This document shows, one piece after another, positions 7,929 to 15,679 of a stretch of 28,728 nucleotides of DNA. The notes beneath the pieces were generated by a model that saw only the letters and a list, made by a program, of their open reading frames with translations, was not told where the DNA came from and did not search any database. The DNA is taken from NCBI GenBank assembly GCA_039923455.1, contig JBDTCS010000019.1:1-28728 (forward strand). Direction: 5' to 3'. This stretch comes from JBDTCS01 sp039923455. Its GTDB lineage: Bacteria > Bacteroidota > Ignavibacteria > Palsa-1295. The translations under genes were made by a program, and so were the position numbers. How positions within the stretch are numbered: position 1 is the first letter of the stretch; every line of letters begins with the position of its first letter.

Positions 7929-7983
7929 AGGGGAGAAGTATCACCCTCTCCCCTCCGAAATCAGCTTACTAAATAAGCTGATT
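7929..7983 (-). promoter_or_regulatory. Two stem-loops directly after the first pilin
   Basis: AATCAGCTTA (7959-7968) and TAAGCTGATT (7974-7983) make a perfect 10-bp stem with a 5-base loop, starting 18 bases after the first pilin stop. Next, AGGGGAG (7929-7935) pairs with CTCCCCT (7948-7954). No T run follows on the minus strand, so a processing barrier or partial terminator that favours first-pilin mRNA fits better than full termination. Confidence 0.6.
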
Positions 7984-8000
7984 AAACATTACACACCAGC

Positions 8001-8588
8001 TTACTGGTATGTTGCGGTCATGTTGATCTGACCCTTGTACCAACCACTTGGCTGACCAGCTGGGACAGTAACTGTTGCACCAACATTGACTTCCTGCGAA
8101 CCGCTTGCTGGGAGTGTACCAACCGTCTGAGGAGGTACGCCACCGAAATCGGTCGTGAATGCAGAAAGAGCGAGTGGTGTGCCTGCGCCAACCATCTTGT
8201 TGAGGCCGGTGCTCGAAAGAACCATGCTGTACGTAAGCGAAGGCTCGCCCGTTACGATGAAACGTGCTTCTTCAACACCGTCACCGTCTTCTGGGTCGTT
8301 GCCGTAACCATGCTGGTTGATCGGTGTAAGACCTACGTAGGTGATTGTGCCACCGTCACCTGTGCCACCTGTGTGGTCAGGGCGGATGGTAGCTGTGCCT
8401 GAGCCTGAGTTCGGAGCAACGACTGCGCCGAAGTTCATCTCTTCTTCACCTGCAACATGGATCGGGGTAACAACGCGGCAATACGCGTTTGCGGAACCCG
8501 AACTCGTTACCTGTGCTGATGCGTGGTTGACTGCGAATGCGCCAACGAACAGCATCGCTGTTCCAATGATCTTGATAGAGTTTTTCAT
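8001..8588 (-). CDS. DUF4402-type pilin-like protein, paralogue 1 (likely major subunit)
   Basis: First gene of the minus-strand pilus operon, 195 residues. The signal peptide ends NHASA-Q near residue 25. The core is the same as in paralogue 2: EEMNFGAVVAP, GTATIRPDH, ARFIVTGEPSLTYSM, NVGATVTVPAGQPSGWYKGQ, ending INMTATYQ. The Gly at -14 and Tyr at -2 with alternating hydrophobic residues match the C-terminal beta strand of chaperone-usher subunits, the part bound by the chaperone. It has a single mature cysteine (AYCRVV). First position, a long leader and strong stem-loops just after the stop suggest it is the most abundant subunit. That ranking is inferred from layout, not from expression data. 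Confidence 0.85.
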   Translation of the reverse strand: MKNSIKIIGTAMLFVGAFAVNHASAQVTSSGSANAYCRVVTPIHVAGEEEMNFGAVVAPNSGSGTATIRPDHTGGTGDGGTITYVGLTPINQHGYGNDPEDGDGVEEARFIVTGEPSLTYSMVLSSTGLNKMVGAGTPLALSAFTTDFGGVPPQTVGTLPASGSQEVNVGATVTVPAGQPSGWYKGQINMTATYQ

Positions 8589-8611
8589 GTCTCTAGATTT
8601 GATTCTTTATA

Positions 8612-8624
8612 TCTTAGGAAGTAG
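8612..8624 (-). promoter_or_regulatory. Conserved 13-mer upstream of pilin 1
   Basis: An identical copy of the 13-mer at 7848-7860 (TCTTAGGAAGTAG on the plus strand), 23 bases before the ATG of the first pilin gene. Confidence 0.5.
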
Positions 8625-8923
8625 TAGAATTAGCCTTCAAAAAAATCCGGATTGCTCCAATAACCTTAACGAAGACTACTCTTTGTGAATTAGGAAAATC
8701 ATACTCTCGCAGGATAGACAGACCATTTCGGAACTATCAACACCTTAAAGAGTGAACACATTGTGAACCGCAAACGCGTTGTTCGAAAATCTTGGACTAA
8801 ACCATCAACCGCAAAGGATCAACGATCGTACGCAAGGATTTCCGGCAACACTTTGCCAAAACAAAATACAATCTTCTGGGAATTAAGAATGTATCCGGTA
8901 AGTAACACTTGAGCTTTAGCACT

Positions 8924-8940
8924 TCCCTTTAGGAGAGGGA
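8924..8940. repeat. Palindrome with TTAGGAG loop
   Basis: TCCCT (8924-8928) and AGGGA (8936-8940) pair around TTAGGAG. The loop is identical to that of the 5245 element and the stem resembles that of the 5183 element, suggesting one dispersed REP-like family. Confidence 0.55.
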
Positions 8941-8998
8941 GAATGCAACTGTGACGCTTCTAACAGCAAGTCCCTACCGGATCTCTAAAATCGAGCGC

Positions 8999-9017
8999 AA
9001 ATGGCGCAAAGCCATTT
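8999..9017. promoter_or_regulatory. Perfect 7-bp stem-loop in the leader
   Basis: AAATGGC (8999-9005) and GCCATTT (9011-9017) around GCAAA. On the plus strand it is followed by TTTC, but no plus-strand gene ends nearby. On the minus strand it would lie about 30 bases after the predicted transcription start. Confidence 0.5.
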
Positions 9018-9053
9018 TTCGACTTTCGGAGTGCCTGTCCGAACTTGTGATTA

Positions 9054-9084
9054 CAAATATAATCGCATTCTAAGGCAAAGTCAA
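9054..9084 (-). promoter_or_regulatory. Predicted sigma-70-type promoter of the pilus operon
   Basis: On the minus strand TTGACT (9084-9079) is separated by exactly 17 bases from TATATT (9061-9056). TATATTTG also fits the Bacteroidota -7 consensus TAnnTTTG. Predicted transcription start is near 9048. This is the best promoter match in the intergenic region before the first pilin. Confidence 0.6.
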
Positions 9085-9159
9085 GTCCTCCCCGATCTCC
9101 GCATTTCAGGCTGAATTTCACTGTTTCAAAAAAGTACGATTATTACACCTCGATAGCAC

Positions 9160-9179
9160 TTATTGACCTATTATTGACC
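9160..9179. repeat. Direct repeat TTATTGACC x2 at 11-bp spacing
   Basis: Two copies of TTATTGACC at 9160-9168 and 9171-9179, one helical turn apart and about 76 bp upstream of the predicted -35 box. An A-rich tract (about 9210-9245, including nine consecutive A) lies further upstream. The rest of the gap up to 9372 shows no gene. It could be an activator-binding site. Confidence 0.45.
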
Positions 9180-9372
9180 ACCAACCTACACCCACAGTAC
9201 TAAAAACCAACAAAAAAAAATATTAAAATATATTTAAATAAAGCCAGATTTGTTCACCTCAACGTGAAAATTAGCTTTCAGTAGTCCTTGAGAATACTAT
9301 GTGACGGGACAAAACACTTTGAGTTCGAACAGAATAGATGGCCAAAATGGCAGTAAGTTGCATGTCGCGCTG

Positions 9373-10044
9373 CTAAAAGCCGAGCATAATCGCGGCCATC
9401 CATTTGAAGTCACGGGCTTTGAGATCGCCTTCGGAGGAATTAGCGAAATGATTGTAGGTATCGGTTAGACCGTAGGTATATCTGCCGTCAACGTAAAGCG
9501 CAAGAATCGGAAAAATCTGAAGTCCGATGCCGGCACCGACATCTAGACCAAGATCAACATTGTTAAATATCTGACTCTTATCGAGCGATTGTGAGAGACC
9601 GGCGGTGTCAGTGATCGACTCGCTCTTTAACTTGAAGCCGATGTTCGGACCAATGAAGCCATAGAGTTTGAATGTCCTATTAATCGGCGCGATCCGAAGC
9701 AGGATCGGGCATTCCACATATTCAATATTCTCTGCCCACGTTACGGTCTGTTGCGTCGATTCGAATGTATGCGTGTCAGCAAATTTTCTTTGCGCGAGTA
9801 AGACCTCGGATTGAATTCCGATCGGACCGATGAGCGTCGTCACGTTTCGAATTCCGATAATGTAGCCTGATCTCCCCTGCGCCGTGCTATTCGGAAACGG
9901 CGTCGGCAGCGTCTGCGCGTTTGCAAAATTCTCTCCACCAACAATTCCAAACTCCGTTCCAAATTGCGCCTTGCTCGCCGAAGCAATCGACATCACGCAC
10001 AGCGATACAAACACAGCAATCACCCAGCGATTGAACATATTCAT
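9373..10044 (-). CDS. PorT-like outer-membrane beta-barrel protein
   Basis: Small outer-membrane barrel protein of 223 residues. The signal peptide ends ASKA-Q near residue 26. The mature protein begins FGTEFGIVGGENFAN, and GYIIGIR, GIQSEVLLAQRKF, KLYGFIGPNIGFKL, LGLDVGAGIGLQI and LYVDGRYTYGLTDTYN are the alternating strands typical of the Bacteroidota PorT/outer-membrane beta-barrel family. The C-terminal residue is Phe, as expected for BAM substrates. A second ATG two codons in is an alternative start. It is on the same strand as the pilus operon but separated by 784 bp, so probably a separate unit. The specific function is unknown. Confidence 0.8.
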   Translation of the reverse strand: MNMFNRWVIAVFVSLCVMSIASASKAQFGTEFGIVGGENFANAQTLPTPFPNSTAQGRSGYIIGIRNVTTLIGPIGIQSEVLLAQRKFADTHTFESTQQTVTWAENIEYVECPILLRIAPINRTFKLYGFIGPNIGFKLKSESITDTAGLSQSLDKSQIFNNVDLGLDVGAGIGLQIFPILALYVDGRYTYGLTDTYNHFANSSEGDLKARDFKWMAAIMLGF

Positions 10045-10305
10045 CCGATAAGTTAGTATACAACCTATTCATACTAACTAATCTTGAGTCGAGTCACTAA
10101 GTTCAGATGAAACGATGAGAATTTAGTCACTTGAATTTGATGAGGGCTATATGATCGCTTTATTATAAACTGCTCCCGAAAATTAGGACCAGTAAAAATC
10201 AACTTGTCGCCTTCGAATAAGATGGGCATCGCGCACTCTCCCACCCCGCTGCAGGGAGCGATTCGCTTTCACAATATTGCCAAATATCCGCTGTATATTA
10301 GAGCT
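10045..10305. other. Divergent intergenic region
   Basis: It lies between the PorT-like gene (minus) and the FG-GAP protein (plus). On the minus strand a TATAAT occurs at 10167-10162 but lacks a good -35. A short CTCCC/GGGAG inverted repeat (10238-10242 with 10254-10258) recalls the GC-rich intergenic palindromes elsewhere in the window. No gene is seen; an in-frame TTG at 10204 would extend the next gene but without support. Confidence 0.4.
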
Positions 10306-11913
10306 ATGAAATACATACTCATTCTAGGTCTTTTAACACTGTTCACCTCCACAGTCTGTGCGCAGGCGGCAGATCCGGATGTTATTGATTTAACTTCCAG
10401 ACTCCGGATCATGGATACCTCCAATAATGTGCGTGCTTTGAACCTGAACACAAATGTTGGGTTTCAAAACAGCGATTCCTTCGAGGATATTGAACTAGGC
10501 TATTATCCCTATAGTGGCGTTGATTATTCATCGCTGCGATTTGGAGGACCCTTACTGTTGGTTCCGACAGAGACTCACATCGAACACTATGTTGCTCAGT
10601 ATGGAGAATTAGATGGTGATACGATCAATGACATTATCACGCCAATTAGTGGTGTTCATCCATTTTTTCACAAAGGCAAACCGAAAAGTCCCTATTTCGA
10701 CAGTGTCGCCAATGGTACATTCCGTTTCAAGTCATATCTCGCTTATATCATACCTATTGGTATTGCAGATTATGATGGTGATGGAATCAATGATTTGTTA
10801 TGCAATGTCGAACCTCAGCTAACTAACGACCAAACCTACATTGTTAAGTATAAAGGCGGGCCTCGTTTTGATAGTTTAGATATTTTTCCCTCTGACTCGA
10901 TCCCCTTTCCACCTTCTGGGACAACAGGGCACGGAAGTATAGTGGGTAAATTTGGTAAACATTTGCCCCCAATGATTGTACTTGCGGTCGATGTAAAAAA
11001 TACTGATCCGCCACTAAGGAAAGTAGGTCTGATCAGAATCGATAGTGTACTCTCCAAAGATACCGTAGAGTGGTTTACAACGAGTGATAGAGATACTGGG
11101 GTTATTTCCCCAGCTAAATTGTATGTAGCCGATATCACCGGAGATGGAATACCAGATTTACTGGCTCTTGATAGTACATCGATTTACATCTTCAAAGGCG
11201 GCGATGACTTTGGAACCTACCCATTAACAAAAAAGAATGCCTACTTTACCATTCATTCCCCTAAAGATTTAGATGCTCTTAATTACTCAAGGCTCGAGGA
11301 CTTTGGGGGTACGATGTTTAACTGTGGTGATATGACAGGTACAGGTATTCCATATCTGATGGTAACAGCCACTGAAACACGTGGAGCGGTAGATATTCGG
11401 TACGTTTTTTTCTATGCGGGCGGGAAAGCTTTAGATAGTAAGTTTGATGCGTTTATAAAGGAGTATCGATACTCCTATTTCCTGATGGACACCCTACATA
11501 CCATTGATGGCCGAGGAAGAACGGCATGCATATTTCAATCATTCTCCAACAGCGAAGGAGATTATGATGCGCTGATTTATCAGGATTGCGAGAAAATTCC
11601 TCATAAGCCGAATCCTGACCTAAACAACGCGGTTTCTACGGCCTCTTATTCCTCGCCATTCTCTGCAGTGGCTTACCCACAAGAAGCGAAGAATTTTGTA
11701 AAAGTGCATATAACCGGAGCGAGCAAAATTGCAAATGCAACAGCAACTATCTATGATATACTCGGCCGGCCGATTGTCAGCCACACCGTCGTCTTAGCCA
11801 AAGGGGACAACACGGATTATTTCGATTTAAGAAATTATCCAAACGGTTCATACACAATCGAAATCAAATCACAGGTGGGACGAGCAACAACCCGTTTCGT
11901 CATTCGCAAATAG
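10306..11913 (+). CDS. Secreted FG-GAP-repeat protein with T9SS sorting domain
   Basis: Exported protein of 535 residues. I chose the ATG at 10306 because it begins a clean signal peptide (MKYILILGLLTLFTSTVCAQA); the upstream in-frame TTG would bury it. Four FG-GAP/VCBS-type calcium-loop repeats are visible: LDGDTINDI (103-111), DYDGDGIND (155-163), DITGDGIPD (276-284) and a degenerate DMTGTGIPY (342-350). They suggest an integrin-alpha-like propeller. Residues about 451-535 form a type A T9SS C-terminal sorting domain (ATIYDILGRPIVSHTVVL, YPNGSYTIEI, FVIRK end), so it should leave through SprA and be anchored or released at the surface. The large secreted gene downstream starts 46 bp later, probably in the same operon. 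The ligand is unknown. Confidence 0.85.
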   Translation: MKYILILGLLTLFTSTVCAQAADPDVIDLTSRLRIMDTSNNVRALNLNTNVGFQNSDSFEDIELGYYPYSGVDYSSLRFGGPLLLVPTETHIEHYVAQYGELDGDTINDIITPISGVHPFFHKGKPKSPYFDSVANGTFRFKSYLAYIIPIGIADYDGDGINDLLCNVEPQLTNDQTYIVKYKGGPRFDSLDIFPSDSIPFPPSGTTGHGSIVGKFGKHLPPMIVLAVDVKNTDPPLRKVGLIRIDSVLSKDTVEWFTTSDRDTGVISPAKLYVADITGDGIPDLLALDSTSIYIFKGGDDFGTYPLTKKNAYFTIHSPKDLDALNYSRLEDFGGTMFNCGDMTGTGIPYLMVTATETRGAVDIRYVFFYAGGKALDSKFDAFIKEYRYSYFLMDTLHTIDGRGRTACIFQSFSNSEGDYDALIYQDCEKIPHKPNPDLNNAVSTASYSSPFSAVAYPQEAKNFVKVHITGASKIANATATIYDILGRPIVSHTVVLAKGDNTDYFDLRNYPNGSYTIEIKSQVGRATTRFVIRK

Positions 11914-11959
11914 CATTTTCATTCCTTATTAACCTTCATTTCGTATCAACTTTCATCCC

Positions 11960-14900
11960 ATGAAAACCACCTTCCGTTATGTCGTTATAGCAGTATTACT
12001 GCTTCATGTATTCCAGGCCGATAGTGCGCATGCACAGGTCGGCCCAGATTCGCTTAAAGCTGCCGTTCCATACAGCCTCTTCCCAATCGGAGCAATCCGA
12101 TACTCGCGGTTCGATACGCTTGAGAGAATGTTGGCTATGAATTTTGGCTATAGCTTCGCGGGCATTCGCGAATCAAGTAGGAATAAAGAAGTATCACCTC
12201 CCCTGGATGCCTCCGCGACTGTTGTGGATAAGTTCTACTATGATACTACGGCTACAAAATACATCAATGCAAAGACAATTGTGCTTGAGGCTGCCTCTGC
12301 CCACGAGGTAAGGTCATACTTGCCGGGCACAGCTGGAATACTAAAAGATTATGTCGTAGGATGGGGCTCTAAAGCAGGAGATATATGGAGGGACAATATT
12401 AACCCTTCCATTGTAATTGACCCCGCACAGTGGAGAATAAAACCAACAGATTCCATTGATATAAACAATTATGTGCTTAGGGATTTGGGTAGTTTGGCTT
12501 CAACGGATATATATTATAGTTTTGGTCACTATGAAGGCGGAGCCAATCCCGATCACGTTGGGTCTGCTTCTTATGAATTTGTGTTCTTCATTGATACGAG
12601 TTCTTTCACTCTTAATCATGACCTACCCTTATACCAATTAGAGTATTGGGTCAAAGAGCAAGGATCTTCAACATGGAACATCGTTGATAGTCAAGCAATA
12701 ACTTACAACACCTATAAGAATTTAGGTGTCACGAATTCGACTGTTGTCGGCCACACAGGTAACGGTGATAGATTATCGGACTGGGGTACCAAGCCTGTTA
12801 ATCATCCCTATAAAACTCTTAAAAAAAATCTAAACATACGCCCGTACTATCACGGAAGTTATTTTCAGCAAACGGACAGCCGAAATCTTACAATTGATGT
12901 ACGCTTAAAGAGTTTTCGCAAATGGGATATTTTCCCTCGATTACTTCGGATAAGAGACTGGCGCGGTCAACGCCTATTGACAGGCAGCGCAGATGCAGAA
13001 ATTAAATCCGCTATTAATTCTCTGAAGTCAGCAGATACTTCCTCGAATCTCGCAGGCTGGGTACTTGGTGACGAACCATACCCGCAACATTTTCGAGCAT
13101 GGGCGTACGTCAACGAGTTGATACAAATACAGGGCGGAAAATTACCGACGGTATTATCACCTGCTTATCACGACCAGTTTATTCGAACACTCCGCGACCA
13201 ACTCGGTACGAGTCGTTTTCCCGGGCCAACATGGTACGATAGCTACCCCTTCGGTGGATCAAGCGGAAGGCTTTACTCGCTATCAGGTGGAACACCATCC
13301 TACTATTGGAATATCTCGGGAACACCGATTCCCGTTGATGCAGCACCCGATTCGGCGAAACAATATAAACGCGGATTCCGCGTATTCTCTGATTACGCCG
13401 CCTACACACATGAGATTCAGGATAATATTATCGGATTTTGTGGCACAGATGGCACCAATAGAGGTTGGACATCGGATTTCAATAATATCGCAACCGCAAG
13501 TTATCTCGACGATCCGAAAGCAAAGATTCCATATTATGCGATGCTCCAGTCCTATCTGCGCCGTAGCAGATCGCTTCCGTGGCGTGTGGACTCGCTTACA
13601 ATTGCACTTTACGGTCTCTCTGATGCTACTCTTGCCCGAAGGTTAGTCTTTGCAGATTCTATTCACTATACTAATGTTGTTTTGCCATATCTTAATTGGG
13701 CGTTTAACAACGGCAAGAAAGACTCACTTGCGGAAGATTCTCTCTACGATATTAATTGGGATATTCGTGCAATGACCGAACCCGAACTCTATTATCAATT
13801 GTGGTCTTCCATTATTTTTGGTGTAAAGGGAATCGCCTACAGTACCGCAACCGATGATGATATCGAACAGGTAGGTATCATTTCAGACGATCCCAAAAAC
13901 GATACTCGCTCATCAGATCGTACGCATATTAAACTAACCGAGTATATGCACGGATTAGAAACAGGGCTAGGTTTCTTAACCCCGTTTTCACAAGATAGCA
14001 GTCTGAAGTGGCACGTGTTTCATTCAAAGTGTAATGCGGGCGTGTTGGATTCCTTCACGTATCGATATAGCGATCAAAATGAGAATATCGACAAAGATCG
14101 ATTTCCCCACTGTCCATACGATTTCTCCTCCTGCGATAGTATTGCCTGGGCGACGCACGTATCCTATTCAAATTGGAAGCGAACAACGTCCAACGTACCA
14201 TTGGCAGGAGCAGCGGCACATATTAAGTGTGATGGCGCACTCGAAATGTACGGTGACGGAGTGATACGATATGCACCCGTGCCGCCTCTGTACGCACCGA
14301 TGTTTAACATCGTGCGAATGATGATAACCCAAGACCTCAATCCTATCGCTCCGACGCTTGCTCAACTAAATTGGTTAGGGGCGATTAGTTGGCATAAGCG
14401 ACTCTCATCGCCAAACGCCCTCTCCGTTCTGCCAATCAAGAATGTGATCGCGAAACAATTAATGGCTTCACCATTTTACGGCGCAAAAGATGCCGACACA
14501 GTTACCTATGTTGATATTGGAATTTTTAGGAAACCAACTGACAGTGCTGCATTTTACGTAGGTCTTCTAAACAGACGCTTGTGGATTGATACATCTACAA
14601 GTGGCGCTAAAGGGAAAATTGATTACCGCACGATCTCATTTCAGGTCGATTCCACAAAATTTCCTACTCCGTATTCGCACTACTCCTACTGGCGTATCTC
14701 CGATGTAGCTGGGATTCTGCGTGATACGGTTATGAATACGAAGGATACCTTCTTCTTTACCGTTAAGCCCGGCCAAGGAAAGCTATTCCGAGTAGCCCCT
14801 GCAATCGGATTGACGCTCGGGCAGATGGCAACGAATACGTTTAACAACGCTCGTCATATTGCATCGGTCGAGTCCGATACGGGAGTAACGAGATTTCTTA

Positions 14901-15679
14901 CAACGTATCAACGAGGCGGTAACATCGTTGTTAGTTTTCCTGTCGAGACCCCAACAGGAGCATCGAAGCGAATACTTGATAATCCAAGTGATACCGTGAT
15001 CAATAGCAGTGGCAAATGCTCTACGCCGGCCATTGCATATTCGCGGCCACGGAAGCGGATCGGCGTTATCTATGCAAAAACCAAACTCGACACGTACGGC
15101 AATCACTATGATACCGTCGAAGTCTACAATACGCAGTCACAGCTTGCCACGCCGTACGCGTTCTCAGCGCACGTTCGGCTTGACTCATTTGTCGTCCTTA
15201 ACGCCGGTGGCGCTTCCGATCATTTTGAAGCGGCACCTGCGATTGTACCTGGGAACGACTCACTAAGATTGTTTTGGGTATCGTGGCGACATCCGATTAA
15301 CGGCGGACAACTTACGGTAGTCGATTCCACCTGTACTGCGAAATACTCACCGCCAGCAATCGTGAGAAAATACGTTGGAGGGACACCCAAGTTCATCTCT
15401 CTGGCGACGTACAAAAATTCCGATACAGTACATATTGCTTGGGAAGAATCTGTCAGCGGTGCAACAGATATATATTATACGAATGCCGTTGCAGGAAAAG
15501 GAGTTATTGTAGTAAGCCCACCAAAGATCATTTCACAACTTATCGGCAACACCGATTGTGATGAATACCACTTCCCACAAATCACTGTCACCAAGAATGG
15601 GACCGCATCCGTTGTGTGGGAAGGCCTACCGCAGAAAGTAGAGAAAACCGGTTATAACATATTCAAACATTATCTATAG
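11960..15679 (+). CDS. Large secreted protein, N-terminal part of an interrupted T9SS client
   Basis: 1239 residues from ATG to the TAG at 15677-15679. A signal peptide ends near SAHA-Q26. Around residues 360-372 the motif GWVLGDEPYPQHF resembles acidic-residue strands of TIM-barrel glycoside hydrolases. Later regions contain YYQLWSSIIFGVKGIAYS and beta-rich repeats such as PQITVTKNGTASVVWEG. I do not recognise a defined family. The reading frame continues past the TAG without a frameshift for another 339 codons, hits a TAA, and continues to a T9SS sorting domain ending at 17005. As it stands this product lacks the sorting signal. Possibilities are recent nonsense mutations (for example CAG to TAG), readthrough, or sequence error. 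Composition shows no change across the stop. Confidence 0.8.
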   Translation: MKTTFRYVVIAVLLLHVFQADSAHAQVGPDSLKAAVPYSLFPIGAIRYSRFDTLERMLAMNFGYSFAGIRESSRNKEVSPPLDASATVVDKFYYDTTATKYINAKTIVLEAASAHEVRSYLPGTAGILKDYVVGWGSKAGDIWRDNINPSIVIDPAQWRIKPTDSIDINNYVLRDLGSLASTDIYYSFGHYEGGANPDHVGSASYEFVFFIDTSSFTLNHDLPLYQLEYWVKEQGSSTWNIVDSQAITYNTYKNLGVTNSTVVGHTGNGDRLSDWGTKPVNHPYKTLKKNLNIRPYYHGSYFQQTDSRNLTIDVRLKSFRKWDIFPRLLRIRDWRGQRLLTGSADAEIKSAINSLKSADTSSNLAGWVLGDEPYPQHFRAWAYVNELIQIQGGKLPTVLSPAYHDQFIRTLRDQLGTSRFPGPTWYDSYPFGGSSGRLYSLSGGTPSYYWNISGTPIPVDAAPDSAKQYKRGFRVFSDYAAYTHEIQDNIIGFCGTDGTNRGWTSDFNNIATASYLDDPKAKIPYYAMLQSYLRRSRSLPWRVDSLTIALYGLSDATLARRLVFADSIHYTNVVLPYLNWAFNNGKKDSLAEDSLYDINWDIRAMTEPELYYQLWSSIIFGVKGIAYSTATDDDIEQVGIISDDPKNDTRSSDRTHIKLTEYMHGLETGLGFLTPFSQDSSLKWHVFHSKCNAGVLDSFTYRYSDQNENIDKDRFPHCPYDFSSCDSIAWATHVSYSNWKRTTSNVPLAGAAAHIKCDGALEMYGDGVIRYAPVPPLYAPMFNIVRMMITQDLNPIAPTLAQLNWLGAISWHKRLSSPNALSVLPIKNVIAKQLMASPFYGAKDADTVTYVDIGIFRKPTDSAAFYVGLLNRRLWIDTSTSGAKGKIDYRTISFQVDSTKFPTPYSHYSYWRISDVAGILRDTVMNTKDTFFFTVKPGQGKLFRVAPAIGLTLGQMATNTFNNARHIASVESDTGVTRFLTTYQRGGNIVVSFPVETPTGASKRILDNPSDTVINSSGKCSTPAIAYSRPRKRIGVIYAKTKLDTYGNHYDTVEVYNTQSQLATPYAFSAHVRLDSFVVLNAGGASDHFEAAPAIVPGNDSLRLFWVSWRHPINGGQLTVVDSTCTAKYSPPAIVRKYVGGTPKFISLATYKNSDTVHIAWEESVSGATDIYYTNAVAGKGVIVVSPPKIISQLIGNTDCDEYHFPQITVTKNGTASVVWEGLPQKVEKTGYNIFKHYL

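Larger units (their letters stand above)
8589..9048 (-). other. Predicted long 5' leader of the pilus operon
   Basis: No gene seen. If transcription starts just after the promoter at 9054-9084, the first pilin has about 460 bases of untranslated leader. It holds stem-loops at 8999-9017 and 8924-8940 and the 13-mer at 8612-8624. Such a length could host an RNA-based control element; I recognise no known riboswitch in it. Confidence 0.4.

Noticed and set aside
8999..9017. Plus-strand intrinsic terminator
   Set aside because: The stem is followed by T residues on the plus strand, but no plus-strand gene ends upstream within several kilobases; listed only as a leader stem-loop.
10204..10305. TTG start that would extend the FG-GAP protein by 34 residues
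   Set aside because: The extension would place the signal peptide inside the protein; the ATG at 10306 gives a normal secreted start.
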